Shown here one piece after another: positions 52,001 to 61,762 of a stretch of 64,000 nt of DNA; positions within the stretch are counted from its first letter, which is position 1, and every line of letters begins with the position of its first letter. The stretch comes from Enoplosus armatus (Eukaryota > Chordata > Actinopteri > Centrarchiformes > Enoplosidae), in the NCBI RefSeq assembly GCF_043641665.1, contig NC_092180.1:7805891-7869890 (forward strand), given 5' to 3'. The translations under genes were made by a program, and so were the position numbers. The notes below the pieces were generated by a model. The model ran no database searches. It was not told the DNA's origin and saw nothing but the letters and a program-made list of their open reading frames with translations.

Positions 52001-54348
52001 TCAACCTTGTGTTGCCTCATCTTACTGTGGCTCCAACAATTACTGCACCTAGAAAACACACTCTTACATAAGAGAGTTGTCAATCACAAGGCAGGGTACT
52101 TCCATTTGGTGATAATGTAATCACCTCCAGCGTGCACTGTAATGATTGTTGAAGCTTAACCACACTAGAAGGTACTCTGCAGGCTTAATCTATGACTACA
52201 GGAAGAGGATAACCTCATTGTTGTAATGTGGATAGGAGGATAAGCACACTGCTACGTTTGTCGAGTTCATCAATGGGAGGCAACAGACAACAACACAAAC
52301 AGCTTTTTCCTCTGCTGGTATTTTTTCCTCTAATCAATATAGTTCCCTACAAAATCCCTATTAAAAAGGCCCAATTAATGGTTCAAATTACAGGTACTTA
52401 AGTTGTTTTACTTCTTGATGGAAAATAAGCATTTTGTGTTCATCAACGCATAATAGTTGAAAACATAGGCCCTTTTTTATTGCCGTTTCAAATCTTACTG
52501 ACGTAAACAAACCTTAAATTAAAAGTTGAGTCTTTGTTTCTGTATTAAAAAGACCTTGGGAGTGACAGCAGGTTGCTGTTGTTGTTGAATTTGGGTGACA
52601 GCGAGCCTTTTGTTTGAATTAAATGTCACCTTCTCAGACAGTGTGTCCGTGTGTTGGCTTTCATAGCTATAAGGTAACAGAAACAGGAAACAGATGTGTG
52701 TGGCAGTGTGGTTTGATGAAGCAAAGATCTAAAGTCCAGATCAAAAGGCCAGAAGTAAAGTCACAGGCTTTTGATATGAGCAAGCTGGGAAAACACCTTA
52801 CACGACCATTGGTAAAAAACGAATAAAGACAACATGGCTTGTCCTTACAATTTGCTAAAATATTGCTAAAACATTGGATAGAGGGCAACCTGGTGGCTCA
52901 TATACCTAAAGTTATATATCGCTTACAGTAACTGCATCGTGCTGGACTCCAATCCATTAAGTGGTCTTTATTGCTCTCACTGATATTACTTTTAACTGTA
53001 CGTTGCTCTGTTGTTATTTTTAGACACTAAACAAGCTGTAGAATCCTTAACACCATCCTTAACAATCAGCTAAGGCATATCAGTGACTTGTCAAGTTAAA
53101 CTAATAAAAAGGCAAAATGTAGCACTTCAAGAAAAAGTCCTTTGTTCTGTATTGTCCTCCAAAACCACTGTGTGCATGTTCCCAAACGCAGCCAAACAGA
53201 AATGCTGTTGACTCGGTTAACCTCACAACATCCCTACTATGCTTTCCGCTGTGTAATTGATCTGTTATGCAACACCACAGGATGTCATTATGAGACTACA
53301 AACTTGACTTTTCAACAACACACAGACACAACACAGATGAGGCCGACACATCAACAATGCCGACGGGTTGTAGGACTTCAAGTATCGAGGTTCAACTACA
53401 CACCGGGGTATACATTTCTGGGACCAAAATATGGCTGTTCAGGAGGGAATGATAACAAGCCAGACACAAATGTAAACATCAGTGTGGCCTTATGATTCAC
53501 TGACACTGCAGCTGAAAGGCAAAGGGCTCAGTAACAATCGGTTATATAAGCAGACACTCGTGATGAAGGCTTGAAGAGAGCCCCCCTACAGAGCTGAACG
53601 TTACAACACCAGCAGATCACAGGACGTGGACAGTGATGCTCTTTCAGGAAAAACAATTCATTTTACTTTGTTTAAAGACACGTAGAGGTTTTCCCACAAC
53701 CTGCAGGAAGACAGAAGACCTGCCTCCCACTCCCGTGCACCAACAACCACTGGTTTGCATCAGTTATTATAAACCCAGATGGAAGATTCAAATTATAGTA
53801 GACATCGGAGGAGCCCTGAGGGGAGACTTGTATCATCTTATTTGCAAATGCCCCTGCCCTGCAGTGGATGAGTCTACATTTGAAATGCAAGTGTGACAAA
53901 CCCACTCTACCTTTGGGATAACCCCAAAAATACAGCCCTGTGTTTAATTCATGCTAGAGCTGACGTTAAAGCCAGCCATCTCCAGTACAGACATGTGGCA
54001 CACTCAGGAACACTGATGACAGATGGGACCACCGCCAGACAAACTGCTACCTTCACTGCAGCCCCAGATGGCCGACCAGCAGTGCCATTTCCATGGCAAT
54101 GCCTTGAGCGACAGACACAGAGCTGAGAACACAACTCACTCTTTGGTCAGCTGAGGACAGGACTTGAGAAGGAAGCGGTTGAGGGGTGTGTCCTGGTAGG
54201 TGAGGTCCGGCGGCGCAGTGGGGCTCTTGAGGTTCAAGCAGCGGACGATGATGTAGAGCACCGTGGCCACCGCCGCCAGCTTCATGCCGTCAAACATTGC
54301 TGGCAGCTCCGGAGAGATGGTGTGCACGTCTGACTCGTGGGTGTTCAT
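44295..54348 (-). CDS. abhd2: abhd2 (alpha/beta-hydrolase domain protein 2), complete
   Basis: Single-pass membrane serine hydrolase; the mammalian protein is a progesterone-activated monoacylglycerol lipase. Nine coding exons in gene order: 54348-54140, 50792-50617, 49855-49688, 49106-48923, 47830-47738, 47162-47061, 46899-46830, 46727-46643, 44503-44295. All phases agree and give 431 aa (human 425). A signal-anchor MFDGMKLAAVATVLYIIVRC lies at about 18-37. The nucleophile elbow GFSLGG places catalytic Ser212; Asp347 is in ADDPLVH and His378 in LHGGHLGF, equivalent to the human triad 207/345/376. The loop after ILSHR is three residues shorter than in human. The start ATG has A at -3 and follows an acceptor at 54358, so upstream exons are non-coding. 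It is convergent with rlbp1 and divergent from mfge8, as in mammals. Confidence 0.98.
44940..45250 (+). pseudogene. Tc1/mariner-type transposase remnant
   Basis: In one frame the sequence reads QSPDLNPIKLF, a stop (TAG at 45074-45076), then DELERRL: the C-terminal DDE signature region (SPDLNPIE..W) of Tc1/mariner transposases, with the usual Glu replaced by Lys and the Trp codon region broken. GGCCAAAGTATGTGGACAC at 44948-44966 resembles the outer part of such an element. It lies in the last intron of abhd2, opposite in sense. Confidence 0.6.
45979..46007. repeat. GT microsatellite
   Basis: A perfect TG array of about 29 bases in the last abhd2 intron. Confidence 0.9.
48194..48215. repeat. 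A11-G11 homopolymer junction
   Basis: Eleven A directly followed by eleven G, in abhd2 intron between the exons at 48923 and 47830. Such joined homopolymers are prone to length error. Confidence 0.85.
50140..50420. repeat. dispersed teleost repeat (unclassified)
   Basis: GGGAAAAACTCTATCAGGAAC, GGGAGAAACCCCAGGAAGATC and CAGAGGAGGGACCCCTCTTC follow the order of a widespread fish repeat. It lies in abhd2 intron; no coding capacity. Confidence 0.45.
51060..51222 (+). mobile_element. LINE-like 3' tail fragment
   Basis: A T-rich stretch ends GGGCCAAATAAAGTAATCTTGAATCTTA, with the AATAAA plus CTTGAATCTT repeat that closes several fish LINE families. No coding portion is present. It lies in the large abhd2 intron after the first coding exon. 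Confidence 0.4.
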
Positions 54349-54633
54349 GATTATTCTGAAAAACAAAACAGTGGACCACACTTCTTTTAGTGCTTTCCCT
54401 TGTGAAACACAAGTGAAGCTTTTCAGTAATAAATATATTCACAAATACACAGACAATTAATTAAGAACTGTATTTTTAAAACAAACGTGTGATCCCCTTC
54501 ATTATTTAAATACTCAGTCCTAAAAATGTGCCCATGGCTTGTACAAATGATAAAATGATTTTCTTGAGTTAAGTCAGAGATGGGATAAAGCACAGAAATG
54601 AACAAGAGAAATATATGATGATGTCTGACTGAC

Positions 54634-56700
54634 CTAAATACTCCTCGTGGTGCCCAAGGCGCTGTAGCAACAGATCTGTGGGTATATAGAGGGAGAGCAA
54701 TTCAGTCAGATATAGCACAGTCAGTTATTTAATACACTCACCTTAATTACATTACAGCTTACTAAGTGCCAATAGGAAGCCTCGCTACATAGAGGATAGA
54801 GGTGCTGACATTACTTTAAATAAATCATTACATTCAGCAGACACATTGTGATTATGGACTGAATAACATCACTTCTAATGCAATGCTGGAATACTGTTAT
54901 ATCATATGACATGTACTTAGAAGTTACATTTTTTAAAAGCATTAAACAAAGGCAGCTGTGCTGTAAAATTACAGAAAAAAACAGGAACTGTAAAGAGTAC
55001 AGAAAGGCCACAGTGTCTCCTGTTACCACAAAAAAGGGGAAGTTGTGTTACAGGATTTCCCAAAAATAAACAGTGTTTTTCATTGTTATGACCAAGTAGC
55101 CAAATAAAAGTTCCGTAAAAAGAAAATGTGTGTTGCTACCACTGGTACAGATAGTGGTCCATTATACAAGAACAAAATGCAAAGCTGAAAAAACTTTTAC
55201 TTTTACTTACACTTTATGTTCAAGTTAGTCTCCAATAACAACTTCCTGTTCCAAAGGTCTGAAAATGTGAGACGGTGAAGTCACAGTGATGTGGTCAAAC
55301 CTAAAGACAAACACACAGAAATTGACATCTTAATTTTAGTAATTGACCGATATTCCTTTCTCATGTAAATGCCTCGAATCCACACCACCGTCCTTATGAT
55401 GATGATGAAGATGTAACCACAGTAATTTAATTTAGTGCTGAAATGATTAGTCAATTAATGGGTTGTTATACTGGATTAATCGTTAGTCATTTAACAAGTA
55501 AAAACACTACTCAAAGCTTCCCATTTATGAAGTGTACTTGCGTCTCTTTGTTCAGGTCATTCTAATTTTTATAATTTGGTTTATTTTTGGCAGGTAGAGA
55601 CAAATCATGAATCACAAACACATTCAGTCCATACTACCAATCCTGTTAATGATACTATATATCTGTAAAGCTTTGCTCTATTGATTTAGGGGTGGTGTGT
55701 TACCACAGAGGAAGTTACCACTACTGGTCACAGAATATTTTAATATAACATTATCACCTACAAAATAGCTTTGGCCTCAGTCTTTTAGAAGTAATAGATT
55801 CATATAAACATCACCTGTAAACACAACTCGGCCCCAGACAGACATGTTGCCAGAATTATCCCCAGCTTCATAAAATTAGCTTCATTAAATAGCCCGCCCC
55901 TCATCCACACAGCTAATACCCGTCTCATCCACTGCAAACAAATCCAGTGAGTATATATGACAGTTGTGCCTAGCTAACGCCAAGAGAAAGTGTGCTTATT
56001 ATAAGCCACAGTGTGTCAGTCTATAAACGATGCAATTTGGCATCAGAGTAGCTAGCTCTTCTTGCTTTTTGTCACGACTCACAACAAGCCAGAGAGGAGT
56101 TTACAGCCACAAGGGCACAGATACTGAGGTTGTCTAGCTAACCGAGTGAGAAAGGGGTTATAAATAGGCACAATTCTGGACGAAAACAACGGACGTTAAC
56201 CGGTGCATCTGTGTTATGTTTGTCTAACAGCAGGCCAACAATCCTCGCCGCATCTTCATTCGTCCTACTGGTCCAGAAAATGAAAACCATGTCGCCTTTT
56301 GGACGAGCTTGCTGACCACCCTGAATATTTTGCGCAGTAACTTCACACTGAGGCAACACTCAGACTAAAGGCAGCCCCGTTTAGCCTGTTTTCTTCTTGA
56401 TCTTAAGAAGCAGTCCTTTAACTGTCCGTATTTCTGCCGTTAATTATTATCGATCTAATGAGGTAGCATCATTACAGACACAACAGCAGCATATTTAGCT
56501 TACTTACCTCGGCTGGAGGAAAAATATAAATCAGCTGCTTAAAAGCGACAGCCCTTATTTATATTCGTGGCATTTCGTTTGTTTGTTTGTTTGTCTTTTG
56601 TGCCTCTAAACCATGGCTGTCTGGTGTGTGTGACGCCCTCTGATTCACAGAGCCGAAGCTAGCCACACTAGCTGAAGCAGCAACAGCAACTCCGACATCT
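54634..56700 (-). promoter_or_regulatory. abhd2: abhd2 5' non-coding exons and promoter (predicted)
   Basis: The coding start lies just inside an exon opened by an acceptor at 54358, so upstream exons are expected. Candidates on the minus strand: a GTAAGT donor at 56507 closing a first exon that would begin near 56.7 kb; a small exon 55258-55211 between TTTTCAG and GTAAGT; and a weaker one ending at 54634 (AG|GTCAGT). The 56.5-56.8 kb stretch is richer in CpG than its surroundings, as expected of a promoter. Splice use is inferred from consensus only. Confidence 0.4.
55433..55505. mobile_element. hAT-type MITE fragment, 'GCTGCAACGATT' family
   Basis: GTGCTGAAATGATTAGTCAATTAATGGG and GGATTAATCGTTAGTC correspond to the terminal segment of the family at 20151-20507. 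Only the end is left. Confidence 0.4.
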
Positions 56701-56709
56701 CCGATTCTA

Positions 56710-58640
56710 CTTCCTAGAACAATCTATAATTTGCATACCGGCTTTCTCATTGGTTAAAAACGGCCGATGACGCAGCAGCTGAGCTCCGGGTTGGCCTGTT
56801 TCCACGCCCCTTATCTGTGAGACATCACAATGTGTCATTTTTACATTACATTTCTTTTGTCATTGTAATGTATGTTTTTGTCTTTTTATTATAATTTTAT
56901 GTTTCTCTTCCGAACTTCCTTTTTTATGACATTGTTTAAGAGATTTTTGACCAAAAAGTATTGCAATCAATAACCAAATCCATAATTAATATTTTTAATA
57001 TAATTTTCCTCTGTTGATAGATTAGTATTGTATTGTAGTGTGTTGGACATACAGCCCGACGAGAACCTTCCTGAATGTGAAAGGAACGTGAGCTGAAACC
57101 TGTTACATAACATCTCAGCTACACTGATCTCCATATACTGGCATGTCCCAACAGATCGTTTTATTATGTATTGGATAGCAGATACTTTTTAGTTTTGATT
57201 TCTTTATCAGGAAATACAACTAATGTTTAGTGTTTTATTCATACTTCCTCATTCAACTTTAGGGCATACACATAAGTGTACATTTACAACAGCTTGTTAC
57301 TTACTGTGTGTACAGTATACTGCGGTTTCATTGTATATTATATATAATTAAATCACAGCTCTGAAGTGACAAATGATTCTTACGCCGACGACACACTCGG
57401 TGTTAAAGGGTTAACAGTGGTCTGTTGGGACAAACTCGAGAAGATACCGTCCCTGTTGCAATTACAGTACAATAGCCACCCGATGGCGACAGAGTTTAAC
57501 TGATTCTTGTACTAAGCTCTAAACGCCAGCCATGTACAATTTGTATACATAAAGTGTAATTATGCCTAGGTTCCCTGTGAAAACAGAACAACATTGCAAT
57601 TTCTACAGTAAACTATGACAATTTTATAATTACATTTGGATACTAAAATAATAATAAGCTTTATTTATACAGCACTTTTCAAAACAAAGTCACACAGTGC
57701 TTTACATGTTGAACCAGGATTAGAACATTTCAGGACTGCGATGAGGCAAATAAAATCAGACGATTCAAATAATACAAAACACCTCTGTAGCTTCGTTATA
57801 ATATAATCACTGGTAGGACAGTTATGGTCTTTTCAAATTAGATTATTTTTTTATATCCAAAGTTCATGAACAGTAGCCTAATGTTTGGTATTCGTTATAC
57901 TCGCCTCAGAGCTGGAGTTGGTTGGGCCCTGCTCTGTGCCTGCTGTGTTCCTAAATAGTTGGCAAGGGTCAAATGCAAAGTTTTCCCACGGGGATTAACT
58001 CAAAGTTCCCAATTGTCAAATCACTCCAATTTTCATGCTTCTCATCCAAATTTGATGATGGGAGTGGGACTATCACCCCGTGCCTCCAGACCTCACCAAC
58101 ACATCCTGTAAGTGAAACATGACATATTTTCTTGAATGTGTGTTTAAATGTCATTCTGAGCGACAGATATCTTTTTTCATTTTCACCTGGAATGGGTGCC
58201 CAAAAAGCCCATAGTCAATAACCTGTGGGGCTAATTCAAAAACCCGCCTTTCCTGTCATTCTGGGGTTAGTGGTGCCTTCAAATGCTCATCATAAAACAG
58301 GTCATTTAATAGTGCAAATTGTTTATCGTATCATTAAGTACTGTTTGATGGATTGCAATGACTTTACTTTTAGATCACCAGGTACCAGAGCGTATTTATG
58401 TTGAAGAGGTAGAATGAAGTGCACGAGGCGTTGCTGGTGTTTAATTAGGTTAATATATCAGTAAAATAGAGCCTACACAAGTGAAAATAAATATCAAATA
58501 AAATAGTTAAGTTGAAAAGGGGGAAAGAAAAACATCTTGGCTGAATTGATTTTACAGCTGTTGAATTTGCAGAATGACAGATGCAATAAACCTCTAAATT
58601 AATCAAAGAGCAAAAATATATGTCAGACAAAAGGCTGCCG
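56710..58640. other. abhd2-mfge8 divergent intergenic region
   Basis: About 2 kb between the presumed abhd2 start and the mfge8 start. It is AT-rich, without an exon. One dispersed fish repeat lies at about 57645-57735 (GCTTTATTTATACAGCACTTTTC...CAGTGCTTTACATG). Confidence 0.5.
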
Positions 58641-58892
58641 TGAATTAATATGCAAGGAAACGTCCCTTCTATACTGTCTCTGTCTGTCTCCGCCCCTATA
58701 ACGTCACATGTCGTTAACTCGGGTATTATCGAAAAATCCCTGCTCCCTCATTTGTCACTTCGTCTTTACTTTACATTCGGAATCCCGATATTTCCGACAG
58801 CACTTTAAGGCAGCATTAGGTTGAAGCGTATCTGTACAGCGTCGCTCCGAACAAACAATCCTGCGGAACAAACAAAGCAAGGATAAACAAAT
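58640..58892 (+). promoter_or_regulatory. mfge8: mfge8 promoter / 5' UTR candidate
   Basis: Immediately upstream of the mfge8 ATG. It contains CCGCCCCTATAACGTCACATG (a GC box, a possible TATA-like CTATAA and a CRE-like ACGTCA within about 20 bases) near 58690-58710. The start site is unconfirmed. Confidence 0.3.
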
Positions 58893-61762
58893 ATGAAACG
58901 TCCCGGAAATGTAAAAACAGCGATTTTAACATTTACTCTTCTACTTTGCCTGCATTCAGTCAGAGGTAAGTCATTTTTTAAACCACCGGCACGTAACAAA
59001 TCTGATTTAATCGCATTCATACTGAACTCCTGACCAACTCCTGTGGTCTGTTTATGTTTGTGTAGTAGACTATATCACAGGTTTGTGCTTCTAACGCCAG
59101 GCTTCATTCACTTTTTCTATATAATCCACGACGGGACTTTGGCACTGAACTATGCCACCTAGTCTTATTTTCCATCCTCCTTTTACTGACTCATGAAGAT
59201 TCAGTTTTGTTTTTCCCCACTGTGCGTCAAGGTCTCTTGGTGATGGGAAAAGTGGGGGCTTTTAATGAATGACTAAAGGGGAGACGTGCAACAGGTTGGT
59301 CATTCAAATGAAATTATATATTTTTCCTCTGCAATCAACTACTGGAGTTGATATGTGCCAGGTGTCTTTAACTTTACAACTGTTTTAACATAATAATTAC
59401 TATATATATTTATTTGTCTTTATCATTTCCCATCACCAACTTACCTTCAACATTCAGGGTTCAGTCATAAAAAGTTGCAGTTTTTTCTGAAAGCAGTCAA
59501 TATGTATTTTTGAGTCCCGTATCCCAAAATGCCAGCTTATTATTGTCACATGATTACATATGAGACTACTCTGTTATTACACACGAGCCTCTGTTATTAC
59601 ACTGTGGTCATAATGTAAGAGGCAGGTTTGTAAAAGAAATGTTACTTGCAATAATGAACATCTTATGTATGTTTTTTTTTCTTGCATGCACCACCTACAG
59701 TACAAATAGTTTGTGAAATGTAATGATGATGCATCTCTGTAAACAACAGATTTATACACATATTTACATATTTATTTGTGCTTGCATTTTAATGTATTAT
59801 TGTCCCCGTGGACACCTTTGTGGTCACGCTAAGAGGTGGTGCAGATGGAGAGGAAAATAACACCATATGTGCTCTTGTCTGGAGCCAACATGAACCAGCT
59901 GTCCACTCACCTACTTTTAGTTCAACCTGGAAATGTGCTGCCAACCCGCTGTCAAATTTGGAGACACCCAAGTGTTTTGACTGTCTTCACTCTATGCGGC
60001 TGCCGTTCTTCTGCTGCCATGATGTTTGTGTACACTCAGGAGGGGCCTATTGCTTTGCTCATTGCCCACCTGTCAGTCAGGTGTGCTGGGTGTCCTGAGC
60101 CACCTGTGAGCTGCTGCACTGTCATGTTGTGTAACTGCTCATTCCTGAAAGAACTGCATGCATCTGTGCAACCTGGCTAATCCTGCAAGCTCTTAATCCT
60201 GCACATAGACATGCTCTGTTGTGAGTGTTGGCTGCATAAAAACATGTTTACACATTTGTTTACAACTTTTAAATTTTCCATTAGAATCAATAAGTTACCA
60301 AATATTATTTTCAATAGCTATGCAGTGGGGAACATTAACTCACGTCTTGTTTTCATGCTCATAAAGACACACTAAAGGCTTAAATATAGAACTAAAGACA
60401 AACAAAATACTCATACTTGCACATTGCAACCAATTTCATTAAACCAGATAAAATATTATCATAACTCACATTTTCTGCTGTGTAAGTTATTCCATCTGGT
60501 CAATTACTTTGTCTGTCATGGTTGTGCTCAGGTTTGTTCTCATGTATATGATCGTGTATCACTTCAGCAGCAGAGCCAGTCTGCCCAGTTCTCAGAGGTT
60601 TGACAACAACTTTCAGACGTGTTCTGGTATGAAACAGTTCAAGGACGGTGGCAAGATCTGCAAAATTATCATCTTCACATTTCAAGGCCTCATTATTGTG
60701 GTGGTACACTGTCTGAAAAGAGAAAGTCTGAGGTATTCACAAACTTCCTTTTTTACCTCACAGATGCCAAAGAAAATGATAACAAAGTCCGGTAGTTCGA
60801 CCTGAGGCTGCTTAGAGCTGGAATGGTGACTCTGACGTGGCATGTAGTGAGTCAACAGGCTGGTTAAGAAAAAAATAAAGACACAAACATTACAAGTTAA
60901 GGTTTTGACAGCTCTGGTGTGACTCACAAAGCGGGAGGTCTGTCTCTGCCATTATTATCCTGATCCAGCCAGGATCTGTGACTCAGCACTTCGGGCCTCA
61001 CAGCCGAAGCTGCGGCAACACTGTGGTTACAAACGCTCAGGCCAGACGATCCAGCAACAAAGAGGAAACACAGAAGATACCTCTTTTACCCTCTCAATGC
61101 ATATTCTGATACCAACTAAAACCCCTGGATGCTTGTATACTGTTATATGCCACTTTGATATGAAAGGGACACTCAACTCCCTTTTAGATAACTAGAATGA
61201 ACAACACAATAGTGCAAAAGAAGAAGAAGTTACGATTAAAAACAAAAATAATAGACGATCAGATGTGCACTGCTTCCGGACGGGTTGCCGCCTGGGACAG
61301 TCCTCACTTTTTTTATGTGTCACAGAGACAGAGAGTGATGTTAACCCTGGTAATGTCATCAGGGTTATTTTAGGCTGGGAGACTTTATCATTCCCTGTTT
61401 GTCTCTCATCTCCTCAGGTGACTACTGTGAGGTGAATCTTTGCCATAATGGAGGAACATGTGTGACGGGAGTCGGCGAGGATCCATTCATCTGTATCTGC
61501 GCAGATGGCTTCGGTGGAGACACATGCAACCTGACAGAGACAGGTGCAGCAAAGAGGAACCTTTATTGGTTGGAAAAAGCACGGTGAATCGTACACTTTA
61601 ACCAAACTCTTTCCTTCCTCCTTCCCTCAGGACCCTGCAGTCCTAGCCCCTGTAAGAACGATGGGTCGTGCGAGGTCATCACTCCGACCAGAAGAGGGGA
61701 CGTTTTCAACGAGTACATCTGCAAATGCCAGCCCGGCTTCGAGGGAGTGCACTGCCATATCA
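58893..61762 (+). CDS. mfge8: mfge8 (lactadherin), first three coding exons; gene runs off the window
   Basis: Secreted bridge protein: EGF domains bind integrins by RGD and C-terminal discoidin domains bind phosphatidylserine, promoting uptake of apoptotic cells. Exon 1, 58893-58965, encodes a signal peptide (MKRPGNVKT then a hydrophobic AILTFTLLLCL core). Exon 2, 61418-61543, encodes EGF1 with six Cys (YCEVNLCHNGGTC ... CICADGFGGDTC). Exon 3, 61631-61762, encodes EGF2 (CSPSPCKNDGSC ... YICKCQPGFEGVHC) with RRGD before its fifth Cys. All three donors are phase 1. The paralogue edil3 has similar EGF domains with RGD, but the position beside abhd2 and rlbp1 supports mfge8. The discoidin exons lie right of the window; no further exon was found up to 64000. 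The ohnolog (a or b) is undecided. Confidence 0.85.

Noticed and set aside
53142..53495. 117-codon frame inside the large abhd2 intron
   Set aside because: No domain resemblance, no coding-like composition and no exon signals in frame.
59808..60180. Overlapping frames in mfge8 intron 1 with many Cys
   Set aside because: The Cys spacing does not fit EGF, and no acceptor/donor pair gives the phase 1 joins that mfge8 needs.
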